Below are positions 7,650 to 14,766 of a stretch of 51,086 nt of DNA, piece by piece. The first letter of the stretch is position 1. Each line of letters starts with the position of its first letter. The notes beneath the pieces were generated by a model. That model ran no database searches, was not told the origin of the DNA, and worked only from the letters and a program-made list of their open reading frames with translations. A program made the position numbers and the translations under genes. Source of the stretch: an uncultured Sphingomonas sp. (GTDB taxonomy: Bacteria; Pseudomonadota; Alphaproteobacteria; Sphingomonadales; Sphingomonadaceae). The stretch is from assembly GCF_946478955.1 (NCBI RefSeq), contig NZ_CAMLDL010000013.1, positions 1 to 51,086 of the forward strand, read 5' to 3'.

Positions 7650-8819
7650 TCAGGCAACCGCCCGATTGCCGGCGTCGACCTTGCGGTCCGCTTTATCGGC
7701 GTAGAGCCGCTTGTCCGCGACCCGCATCAACGCAGCGGCCTTGTCCGCGTCCTTTGGATAATGGGCGGCGCCGACACTTGTCCCGATCCACGCGACTGCC
7801 GTGGTATCAAGACGGAACGGTGCGGCAATGGCGTCGCGAATGGCCTGGTCAAGCGCGGCCGCGGACAACGGCAATTCGTTCGCGTCAACCAATAGGGCGA
7901 ATTCATCACCGCCCAGCCGCGCCACCGACAGGGCGCCCGGCATCATCAGCCTCAACCGCGCGGCCACCCCGGTCAGAATGGCATCACCAACATGATGCCC
8001 GTGGGTGTCGTTCGCATCCTTGAAGCCGTCGAGGTCGAGCATCAGCAGAAGCGACGGCCGACCTTCGGCAATACGATCTTCAAGCGCGGCCATGAATGCC
8101 CGGCGATTGCCAATCCCGGTCAGCGGATCGGTATGGCTGAGCCGTTCCAGTTCATCCTGCATCGACAAGGTGCGCACCGTCTCGTTGAACTTGGACGTTA
8201 CGATCAGCGCCTGCATGACGCTGACCACCACCATCATCGCCGCCATCGCGCGCACGCCAAGATTGTCATACAGGCCCATCTTGATGACGATCGGTGTGAT
8301 CGTCCCGATGATTGCGACCAGCGCGGCGCGCGGCACGTTGAGCAGGCATGTCGCGCTGACCAGCGACGCAATACCGATGAATACTGGCGCGACCATGCAA
8401 TAATAACGGTCGGTTTCGTCAAACGCGTTGACGCACCATAACCCAGCAATCGGGCCAAGGACGGCGGCCGCCACGACGGCATGGCGCATTTGCCGTGCCG
8501 CGCCTTCTGCCGTTCGCGCGGGCGACCGCCGCGCCCAGAACAGCAGCCCGGCGAGGCAGGTTGAGACAATGACAAACGGCGGCCCAAACTGTTGCCACGC
8601 GGGCAGGTCGCCAAGAACGGCAACCATCATGGCCAGCGCATTGGCCGCAACAACCAAGCATAGCAGCGGTAGGCTTTGGTGGAACCGCTGTGCCTGCTGG
8701 ATCAACAACGGCTTGCGAATGCTGCCCGGAACTGCGCCGACAAATGGCGACAACCAACCGCCGCCGATGGCATTTGCGGCGGGAGAATGGGTCGGGCGAG
8801 CGGGCGCAAGTTGGTCCAC
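7650..8819 (-). CDS. Membrane-bound GGDEF diguanylate cyclase
   Basis: The 389-residue protein makes the second messenger cyclic di-GMP from two GTP. The N-terminal half has about six hydrophobic helices (residues about 50-205). The GGDEF domain starts at HTDPLTGIGNRRAF (about 229) and contains DLDGFKDANDTHGHHVGD and the active-site motif RLGGDEF (GGDEF at 303-307), so it should be catalytically active. No RxxD inhibitory site precedes the motif (the residues there are PGAL), so product inhibition at the I-site is not expected. There is no EAL domain. The start is a GTG at 8819 without a clear ribosome-binding site. A CtrA-like site lies just upstream. Confidence 0.93.
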   Translation of the reverse strand: MDQLAPARPTHSPAANAIGGGWLSPFVGAVPGSIRKPLLIQQAQRFHQSLPLLCLVVAANALAMMVAVLGDLPAWQQFGPPFVIVSTCLAGLLFWARRSPARTAEGAARQMRHAVVAAAVLGPIAGLWCVNAFDETDRYYCMVAPVFIGIASLVSATCLLNVPRAALVAIIGTITPIVIKMGLYDNLGVRAMAAMMVVVSVMQALIVTSKFNETVRTLSMQDELERLSHTDPLTGIGNRRAFMAALEDRIAEGRPSLLLMLDLDGFKDANDTHGHHVGDAILTGVAARLRLMMPGALSVARLGGDEFALLVDANELPLSAAALDQAIRDAIAAPFRLDTTAVAWIGTSVGAAHYPKDADKAAALMRVADKRLYADKADRKVDAGNRAVA

Positions 8820-8843
8820 AACAATTGGATTAGGCGATTGGCG

Positions 8844-8858
8844 CTAACGGAAAGTTAA
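8844..8858 (-). promoter_or_regulatory. Candidate CtrA-binding site upstream of the GGDEF gene
   Basis: On the minus strand the sequence reads TTAA-CTTTCCG-TTAG, one base from the CtrA consensus TTAA-N7-TTAA. It lies 25 bp before the start of the diguanylate cyclase gene, where it could regulate transcription. CtrA is a conserved alphaproteobacterial regulator of motility and signalling genes. One near-match may occur by chance, hence the low score. Confidence 0.25.
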
Positions 8859-8964
8859 GATCACGGAGGAAACGATAGGCGTCGCGCACCAACTTTTAAC
8901 CTCGATCCTTTAATCAACGACGAATCGGCCAATGTGGACAAGCGGCCGGGGCAAGGGGACCAGC

Positions 8965-10002
8965 ATGAACCATCCGGCCTATGTGCATATTCCGGATTCG
9001 ACGACCGAGGGCGTCCGTGCCTATCGGGAGCCGGCCGAGCCACATCCACTACAACGTACCTTCCTGACCGAGGCGGGCGAGAAGGATTATATCGACCGTC
9101 TTCGTAGCCTGCTCACCCAGGGAAAACTGGACGAGGCCGACCGGCGGATCAGCGCGGCCCTCGCGCCCTTCGATGGAAATCTGGCGCGGCTAATCAAGGC
9201 GACGCCGGCGGGCAGCGTGCTATTGTCGGGCTGGGACGAGCTGTCGCCAATCCTGGAAGAATATGAAGGACCGCCGATTACCGGTATTACCGTCGGGCTG
9301 ACCAATGAACCCGATTTGGTGTTCGACGGCAACGACGAGCACGAGCCCTCGCTGGTCCTTGCCCTATATTCCGATGATCGCTTCCCGTTCAGCACCGCCC
9401 CTGCAGACGCCGTTTTGGCCGAATGCCTGTCAGACAGTCCCGCCTTTGCCGGAGCTGAAGAGGATGTCGAATTTTACGCCGCCCTGACTGGACTGGCGCC
9501 GCTTAACACCGCGCTGATCCAGTCAAAGCACCGCTATTTTCTGCGCGACGGACGGGATGGCGTCGAAGGGCGCGCGCCGGGCGGCTATGTCGAATATGTG
9601 ATGGGTACCTGGGTCCGCGCCCTCCGCTTCCTGCAGGCGCTGGACAGGGCGGCGCATGATGATGGCCTGCCTGATGGCGCGCGTCTCATCGCCGGGACAT
9701 TTGGACTTCATACGGACTTCGCCGCGCTTCTCGATCAGGGGCGCACCGTCGCCCTGGACAAGGCCAGCAGCGCCCCCGCGCCGGTCGCCGCGCTGACCAT
9801 GAAGAAGTGGGAGCCAAAGCCCGACCCGTTGGCGGACATGTATGCGCCAACCAGCGGCCCGTCGTTGCGGCAGCGCATCGCCCATACGGAGCCCGAAGAA
9901 AGCCGTCCCGAGACGGAGGCGGAGCCGGACGCAGAAACCATCGCCGTCGCCCCCCGATCTGGCTTCATCGCTCGTCTGTTTAATCGACTGCGGCGGCGCT
10001 GA
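8965..10002 (+). CDS. Conserved hypothetical protein
   Basis: A 345-residue soluble protein that I do not assign to a family. The start at 8965 is favoured over the ATG at 8932 because AAGGGGA lies a few bases upstream. There is no signal peptide or membrane helix. The first 280 residues look globular, with mixed acidic character (for example FDGNDEHEPSLVLALYSDD). The C-terminal 70 residues are low in complexity and acidic (PEESRPETEAEPDAE), ending in a basic hydrophobic stretch (GFIARLFNRLRRR) that could be an amphipathic membrane-contacting helix. It is divergent from the diguanylate cyclase gene. Confidence 0.72.
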   Translation: MNHPAYVHIPDSTTEGVRAYREPAEPHPLQRTFLTEAGEKDYIDRLRSLLTQGKLDEADRRISAALAPFDGNLARLIKATPAGSVLLSGWDELSPILEEYEGPPITGITVGLTNEPDLVFDGNDEHEPSLVLALYSDDRFPFSTAPADAVLAECLSDSPAFAGAEEDVEFYAALTGLAPLNTALIQSKHRYFLRDGRDGVEGRAPGGYVEYVMGTWVRALRFLQALDRAAHDDGLPDGARLIAGTFGLHTDFAALLDQGRTVALDKASSAPAPVAALTMKKWEPKPDPLADMYAPTSGPSLRQRIAHTEPEESRPETEAEPDAETIAVAPRSGFIARLFNRLRRR

Positions 10003-10052
10003 TCGTTTCAGCCCGAGAGATTGGAATATTGTTGCGGCCTGTACGGAGGTCG

Positions 10053-10400
10053 TCAGTCGTTTTTGACCGACGTATCGACGCCCGCTCTCCGCAACTCCCC
10101 GTCAATCCGGCCGGTCAGCCAATAGGCCCACATCTTGAAATCGGCCGCCAACGACCAGAGCGGATAGGTGAAGGTCGCGGGCCGGTTTTTCTCCACCGCG
10201 AAATGCGCAAACCACGCAAAGCCATATCCTGCCAGCGGGATGGCAATCAGCAGGCCAGGACGGCTGGTGAGCGCCGCATAGCTGGCAATGGCAACGACCA
10301 ATGTGGTCCCGACATAGTGGAGCATCCGCGTCCTCGAATTGGCATGCTCTCGCAAGTAATAGGGCCAGAAGTCCGCGAAGCTATTGATATTCTTGCTCAT
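10053..10400 (-). CDS. DUF962/Mpo1-like membrane protein
   Basis: A 115-residue protein of the DUF962 family. Yeast Mpo1 of this family is a dioxygenase in phytosphingosine alpha-oxidation; the role in bacteria is not established. The family pattern is clear: FADFWPYYLREHANSRTRMLHYVGT at residues 8-32, two to three hydrophobic helices, and YGFAWFAHFAVEKNRPATF at about 59-78, with conserved histidines at 19, 28 and 66 that would bind metal. Sphingolipids occur in sphingomonads, so a lipid role is plausible but inferred. Confidence 0.85.
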   Translation of the reverse strand: MSKNINSFADFWPYYLREHANSRTRMLHYVGTTLVVAIASYAALTSRPGLLIAIPLAGYGFAWFAHFAVEKNRPATFTYPLWSLAADFKMWAYWLTGRIDGELRRAGVDTSVKND

Positions 10401-10522
10401 AGGCGAAGCCTGTCACAGCAACTCTGCGCCGACAAGGGGTGACGCCGCCGCCCAAATACGCAGGCAGCGGCGTCGTTACAGGGCGCGCGTGATACGCATC
10501 GCGCCGATCCGGGCGGAAGGGA

Positions 10523-11464
10523 TCAATATTGGAAGGCTGGTTTCGCCCGCGAATAGGCAAAGCCCGTCGAAAAATCCGGTCGCGGCGCCTGGCGTGCGGG
10601 GACGCCCTGACGCTCCTTCATGTCAAAAAAAGCGGCGCGCTTCAGGCGGCGCTTTAGCGACAGCGACGGATTGTCCGGCGTGGGACCGCGATAGGCAGCC
10701 TGTACGTGGCGGCCAAAGCGGCTGATATCAAATCCGGATGGAACCGTTGCGACGGGTACTGAGGATGCCGATGGCACCCGATTGTTCCCCCACGCGAAGG
10801 CCGACCGCACGGCAGCTGGTTCGCGCGGAAACGCCGGTTCGCCCGTTTCTGCGGCTGCGGCCGAAATCATGTCAAATTGCCCTGCGTCCATCTCCTCAGC
10901 GTTGCGGCGGCGGCGTAGGGATAGGCCAATGCCCAATATTGCCAACAGTCCCAGACCCGCCGCGCCTGCAATCGGCAGCAAATCATTCATGGGCTGTGCC
11001 GGTTCAATCGGTGACGCGGGCACGGGCGCGGCTTCCGTAGGCACTTCCTCGACCGGCGCTGAATCGGCGCTCGCTATGGGCGGCGGCGCGGTTTCACCCA
11101 CGGTCAGCGATCGCGACGAAGAAGCAGGCGCGGCAAGCGGCGCAGCGGCCGACTTTACCGCCGGATGCGTACCAGGCTTAGCGACTTTTTTAATCGGCAC
11201 AGCGGTTGCTGCCTTGGTTTCTACCTCCGGCGCTTCGGCAGGCGGAGGAGCGGAATCGGCAGGCATTGCCGGTTCAGCCGATACGGGTGCGGCGGCCAAT
11301 GGATCCGCCGCGACCGTTGGGGCAACAGGCACCGCATCGGCGGCCGGCGGGCTGTTCACGGCCAACGGGTCGGCATTCTGAGTGAGCGCCGGTGTGGATG
11401 AAAGGGCGGTCAATGCAATGATCGCGCTGAGGCCCGAACGATAAATGATATGCGTATTGGTCAT
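10523..11464 (-). CDS. Ala/Pro-rich secreted or membrane-anchored hypothetical protein
   Basis: A 313-residue protein starting at MTNTHII, the second Met of the open frame. It has a signal peptide (hydrophobic run at about 11-28 ending TPALTQ), then about 120 residues of Ala/Pro/Val/Glu-rich low-complexity sequence, a transmembrane helix (LLPIAGAAGLGLLAILGIGL) followed by RRRRN, and a cytoplasmic C-terminal part rich in Arg and Ala. The layout resembles cell-wall-spanning or LPXTG-like sorting tails but no sorting motif is present. No family is recognised. The low-complexity section makes similarity searching unreliable. Confidence 0.65.
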   Translation of the reverse strand: MTNTHIIYRSGLSAIIALTALSSTPALTQNADPLAVNSPPAADAVPVAPTVAADPLAAAPVSAEPAMPADSAPPPAEAPEVETKAATAVPIKKVAKPGTHPAVKSAAAPLAAPASSSRSLTVGETAPPPIASADSAPVEEVPTEAAPVPASPIEPAQPMNDLLPIAGAAGLGLLAILGIGLSLRRRRNAEEMDAGQFDMISAAAAETGEPAFPREPAAVRSAFAWGNNRVPSASSVPVATVPSGFDISRFGRHVQAAYRGPTPDNPSLSLKRRLKRAAFFDMKERQGVPARQAPRPDFSTGFAYSRAKPAFQY

Positions 11465-11591
11465 GACGGCGGCTAACCGATGCGCCGCCATAATGGCTCC
11501 ATCATTTCCGCCGAGCCGAGCCGGTCCGGCGGACGAACCGGTCCGGTTCGCCCTGTCGCATACCGCGCGTTAACCGCGATCAGGTGCGTCT

Positions 11592-12260
11592 TTATCGTGC
11601 GGCGAGATTGCTGCGGCCGCGTCGATATCCATGAACCCAGCTACGGCCGGTGCCCATTGTTAACATTGGAACGAAACGGTTTGCGCTGCGCCCCGACAGC
11701 ACCGTCGGTTCCGCCGCATCGAGCAAGAAAAAACCCGCCGATGTGCGGGCAATGAGGACATTGTGCGCCCCGCGGATTTTGTGACGGCCGACGCTGATAT
11801 AGAGGTCGTCCGCCGGGAATCCGGCAGCCTTCAGGGCCTGCATTTCAACAATGGCGATGTCTTCATCGTCGCCTGCACCGCGCGAGAGTGTGTCGCCGGC
11901 GCTTGACCAATAATCCGATACTTTGATCGTATCGAGGTCACTGGCATAGCGTACACGCTGTTCGACCAGACGTTTCACCATCACCAGCTTTTCCGTGTCG
12001 CTAAGGCCCGCCAATTGGCCCGCAATCGCGCGAACGCGGGGGTCGTTGCGGTCGGCGGCGGCAACGCGTCGGAAGCGCGCATCATAGATCGTCACGCCGG
12101 CGTTGATTGCTGCGGTGCCCGCAAAGTCGGGAGACGCCGGATAATGCCGGGCATCGTCATAAGATGCGCGGCCCACCTCTGACCCGTCTGCGGCGGACGC
12201 TGAAGCGGCCATCCCCAGTCCGATAAAGGCGGCACAAAGGCGCGCCGTCCAATTTGTCAT
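11592..12260 (-). CDS. Transglutaminase-like cysteine peptidase family protein lacking the catalytic Cys (pseudoenzyme)
   Basis: A 222-residue exported protein (signal peptide to about residue 23, ASASAADG). It matches the bacterial transglutaminase-like cysteine proteinase family (LapG relatives): DYWSSAGDTLSRGAGDDED is followed by IAIVEMQALKAAGFPADDLY, then RGAHNVLIAR and FFLLDAAEP. Active members have GDCED; here the Cys is replaced by Asp132 (codon GAT), while the His (His166) and Asp (Asp181) are kept. It is therefore probably not a peptidase. LapG-type enzymes are controlled through c-di-GMP receptors, so a link to the GGDEF gene nearby is conceivable but unproved. The start has GGAGAC just upstream. 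Confidence 0.85.
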   Translation of the reverse strand: MTNWTARLCAAFIGLGMAASASAADGSEVGRASYDDARHYPASPDFAGTAAINAGVTIYDARFRRVAAADRNDPRVRAIAGQLAGLSDTEKLVMVKRLVEQRVRYASDLDTIKVSDYWSSAGDTLSRGAGDDEDIAIVEMQALKAAGFPADDLYISVGRHKIRGAHNVLIARTSAGFFLLDAAEPTVLSGRSANRFVPMLTMGTGRSWVHGYRRGRSNLAAR

Positions 12261-12401
12261 GCTTGTCTCCCCAGACGATCTGCCGGGGAATTTGTGGTGA
12301 TTGCTTCGTTAAAGGAACCAGTTAACGACATTTAACAAATTATCGCTGAATCTTAGTTGCCTATATGCAACATACAGATTCACATGGATTTATTGTGTTC
12401 G

Positions 12402-12944
12402 TTACTTCCCGAGCGCCCGAACGGCGTCTAACGACTTTGCCACATGGTCCTTCCAGTTGAGGTCCGAATGAACCATGACAATGCGTCCGTCGCGCGCAAT
12501 CACATAACTGGTGCGATTGCTCATTGTCTTGACGTTGTTCACCACCGGCATCGCAACATCATATGCCTTGATGGTGGCGGCCGACGCCGTGGCGACCGGG
12601 AATGCGCTGCGGCAATGTTCGACTGAGAATTTCTTTAGCGTGTCGAGATCGTCCGCACTCATTCCTATTACCTGGGCGCCGGCTTTACGGAAATCGGGCA
12701 TTGCCGCGGAAAAAGCCTGCGCTTCGAGCGTGCAGCCCTGCGTAAACGCCTTCGGATAGAAATACAGAACCACTGGCCCTTTGCGCAGTTGCGCGGCGAG
12801 CTGAAGCTTGAACGACTTTCCGCCCAATGCGCCAACGGTGCGGAAGTCCGGCGCCTTGGCCCCCACCGGAAGTGCCGCCGCGGCTGGCATCGTGACCATT
12901 GCTGACAGGGCGGCTACAATTAGCAGCGATTTCTGACGAAACAT
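12402..12944 (-). CDS. Exported peroxiredoxin (AhpC/TSA, BCP/PrxQ-like)
   Basis: A thiol peroxidase that reduces peroxides. The start at 12944 is set by AAGGAGA six bases upstream; it exposes a signal peptide (MFRQKSLLIVAALSAMVTMPAAAA), so the enzyme acts in the periplasm. The peroxidatic site reads YPKAFTQGCTLEA, with Pro64, Thr68 and Cys71 in the P-x3-T-x2-C arrangement. Cys111 (SVEHCRSAF) is a possible resolving cysteine; the Cys five residues after the active site found in E. coli BCP is absent. Length 180 residues. Confidence 0.9.
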   Translation of the reverse strand: MFRQKSLLIVAALSAMVTMPAAAALPVGAKAPDFRTVGALGGKSFKLQLAAQLRKGPVVLYFYPKAFTQGCTLEAQAFSAAMPDFRKAGAQVIGMSADDLDTLKKFSVEHCRSAFPVATASAATIKAYDVAMPVVNNVKTMSNRTSYVIARDGRIVMVHSDLNWKDHVAKSLDAVRALGK

Positions 12945-12995
12945 GGTGAGTCTCCTTGGAACGAAAACTAGCGCCGAAATCATTCGGCGCAATGA

Positions 12996-13595
12996 TCAGC
13001 TTCCAGGCGGAAACCCGGCGCGTTCCGGATGTTTGGGATGCAGGCTGCGGAAGAATGCCCAGGCGGGTTTCATATCTTCATCGAAATTCCCGCTCGGATG
13101 GATAACCGGGCCGATGATTCCACGTTTGCGGGGATAATCGGGCCCGACGCAAACAATCGGAACGCCTGCATTAAGCGCGATTTGATAAAAGCCGGTACGC
13201 CATTTCTCAGTGAATGAGCGCGTACCTTCCGCCGCAATGACCAATAATAGCTCATCGCGCTGGCGAAATTGCTCAACGACCTGGGCTGTGAGATCCTGAC
13301 GTTTGGTGCGATCCACTGGAATACCGCCCAGCGAGCGCATAAAATTGCCCATCGGCCAACGGAACAGGCTGTTCTTGCCAATGAAGCCGACGTTGCGGCC
13401 CAATGCTTCGATGGTGCCGACGAAAACCAGAAAGTCCCAATTTGACGTATGGGAGGCGCCTACCAGTACCATTTTCGGATCGGCCGGAAGTTGTCCTTCG
13501 GCATCCCAGCCCGACCAGTCATACCATTTGAGGATCGCCCACTTTACGAGCTGGGCCATTGGGCTAAGGCGTGGCGCAGAGTCAGTTGATCCCAT
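12996..13595 (-). CDS. PlsC-family acyltransferase (1-acylglycerol-3-phosphate acyltransferase-like)
   Basis: A 199-residue member of the PlsC/LPLAT superfamily. The catalytic H-X4-D motif is seen as HTSNWD (about residues 49-54), the second motif as GGIPVDR (about 90-96) and the third as EGTRS (about 122-126). The protein is shorter than classical PlsC and lacks an obvious membrane anchor at the N-terminus. Members of this short subfamily may acylate lysophospholipids or ornithine-type lipids; the substrate cannot be told from the sequence. It runs in the same direction as the peroxiredoxin gene, 51 bp upstream of it. Confidence 0.85.
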   Translation of the reverse strand: MGSTDSAPRLSPMAQLVKWAILKWYDWSGWDAEGQLPADPKMVLVGASHTSNWDFLVFVGTIEALGRNVGFIGKNSLFRWPMGNFMRSLGGIPVDRTKRQDLTAQVVEQFRQRDELLLVIAAEGTRSFTEKWRTGFYQIALNAGVPIVCVGPDYPRKRGIIGPVIHPSGNFDEDMKPAWAFFRSLHPKHPERAGFPPGS

Positions 13596-13649
13596 GGTCG
13601 ACGACTTGCGGCAGTCCTCGATACATGTCCAGCTTCAGCCGGAAAATCA

Positions 13650-13802
13650 CTACCGGCTGAGCGCGCCCGTAATCCAAATTGCCGACAGTGCGATGACGAC
13701 GGCAATCAAGGAAATGATCAGCACCCAGCGGACGCCTTGTCCTGTGACCCCGGCCCGCGCTTCGGTCGCGTCGAGATCAACCTCATCCCCCACTCTGCGC
13801 AT
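13650..13802 (-). CDS. Small single-helix membrane protein (50 aa)
   Basis: A 50-residue protein starting at MRRVGDEVDLDATEARAG with one transmembrane helix at about 22-45 (VRWVLIISLIAVVIALSAIWI). The start at 13802 is chosen because AGGAGG lies five bases upstream. Small acidic-then-hydrophobic proteins like this occur as conserved hypotheticals in sphingomonads. No function is known. Confidence 0.65.
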   Translation of the reverse strand: MRRVGDEVDLDATEARAGVTGQGVRWVLIISLIAVVIALSAIWITGALSR

Positions 13803-13915
13803 TCCAACCTCCTCACTGCGGGTACGATTTGATGCAACATTCACTGGCACAACAATCGGACGGCGATTTCGTTTCCCCACGCAGCGCAAGGTTCGGTTAG
13901 CGACCCCGACTTATG

Positions 13916-14104
13916 TTAGCGGTCATCGCTCGCGAGCCATCCGGTGAGGATGTACAGCAGGATCATCACCGGGCCGGTGATCAGCGTGGCAACAACAACG
14001 CCCAAGCGAACCAGCAGCACATCGACATTGAAATAGTCGGCGATGCCGGCGCACACGCCCATCACCTTGGCTTTCGATTTGTTGAGTGCGAAACGGTTGG
14101 TCAT
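13916..14104 (-). CDS. PspC domain protein
   Basis: A 62-residue protein consisting of one PspC (phage shock protein C) domain. The sequence FALNKSKAKVMGVCAGIADYF, then VDVLLVRLGVVVATLI and LLYILTGWLA, is the family signature, with two membrane segments. In enterobacteria PspC signals envelope stress; stand-alone small forms are widespread in alphaproteobacteria and lack PspA/B partners, as here. The start at 14104 is preferred over 14134 because the former gives the family-length N-terminus. It is probably co-transcribed with the 36-aa ORF upstream. Confidence 0.87.
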   Translation of the reverse strand: MTNRFALNKSKAKVMGVCAGIADYFNVDVLLVRLGVVVATLITGPVMILLYILTGWLASDDR

Positions 14105-14139
14105 ATCTTTCTTCCCCATGATCTTGGCTTTCATGTCGG

Positions 14140-14250
14140 TTAAACGATCGGAAGCGGGCCGATGGCGGCGCTAACGAACAGAAGCGACATAACGAAGGCA
14201 GCGGCCATGCTGACGGCGACCTGGCGATTGTGATTCAGCGAAGTGAACAT
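14140..14250 (-). CDS. Very small membrane protein (36 aa)
   Basis: A short frame reads MFTSLNHNRQVAVSMAAAF, then VMSLLFVSAAIGPLPIV and a stop. GGGAGA sits six bases before the ATG, a good ribosome-binding site. The central 20 residues are hydrophobic and could form one helix or an uncleaved signal. It lies 35 bp upstream of pspC on the same strand. I recall similar tiny proteins near pspC in sphingomonads, which supports it being real, but this is memory and not a search. Confidence 0.55.
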   Translation of the reverse strand: MFTSLNHNRQVAVSMAAAFVMSLLFVSAAIGPLPIV

Positions 14251-14407
14251 TGATATTCTCCCTTTTTGGTTGGCCCAACGGGGCCATGCCAAACCTATTG
14301 CAGGGAGCGTGCCAATTTGAAAAAATCATTATGAATCAGTGTCGCAGCGAAATTTCGCCCCAATTCGTGTGGCGAATTTTACCGATAAGTTGGGAAATTT
14401 TCCCGTG

Positions 14408-14656
14408 TCAGCCCTGCCGAACCGGGGCCGTCGGGGTCTTTGCCGGGATTTTTTCAGCAGCCGGGGCGCTGCCCGCGCGGCACTTGGCGATCACGGTCGG
14501 AAAGTCGAAGTCGCCGCTGGTCATCAGCGCGTCGTTCGACGCGGCGACGCAGGCTTCGAGGCTTTCATAGCGGGTCGGCACCGTCGCGACGGGCGTGCAG
14601 GCGGATGAACCGTCGGCGCAACCCATGATGGCGATGACATAAAAAGCCGGACCCAT
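14408..14656 (-). CDS. Small hypothetical protein
   Basis: An 82-residue protein starting at MGPAFYVIAIMGCADG, with GGAG nine bases upstream. The N-terminus is hydrophobic, followed by a short domain with three cysteines (CADGSSAC, and later EACVAASNDAL) and a lysine/proline-rich tail. The spacing CADGSSACxPVATxPxxYxSxxAC suggests a small disulfide or metal-binding fold. No named family is recognised. It is divergent from the ABC exporter gene. Confidence 0.6.
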   Translation of the reverse strand: MGPAFYVIAIMGCADGSSACTPVATVPTRYESLEACVAASNDALMTSGDFDFPTVIAKCRAGSAPAAEKIPAKTPTAPVRQG

Positions 14657-14766
14657 TTTCATTCTCCGTTGAACTTGAAAGACATAACGGCGCAACTCGT
14701 CGGGTTGTTCCCATCGCTTCACCGCGCGCGTTGCGGAATCAGTGGGCGCGTCCTACCTCCAGCCCA

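Noticed and set aside
12309..12335. Three TTAA boxes upstream of the transglutaminase-like gene as CtrA sites
   Set aside because: The spacings are 9 and 6 bases rather than 7, so none fits the CtrA consensus.
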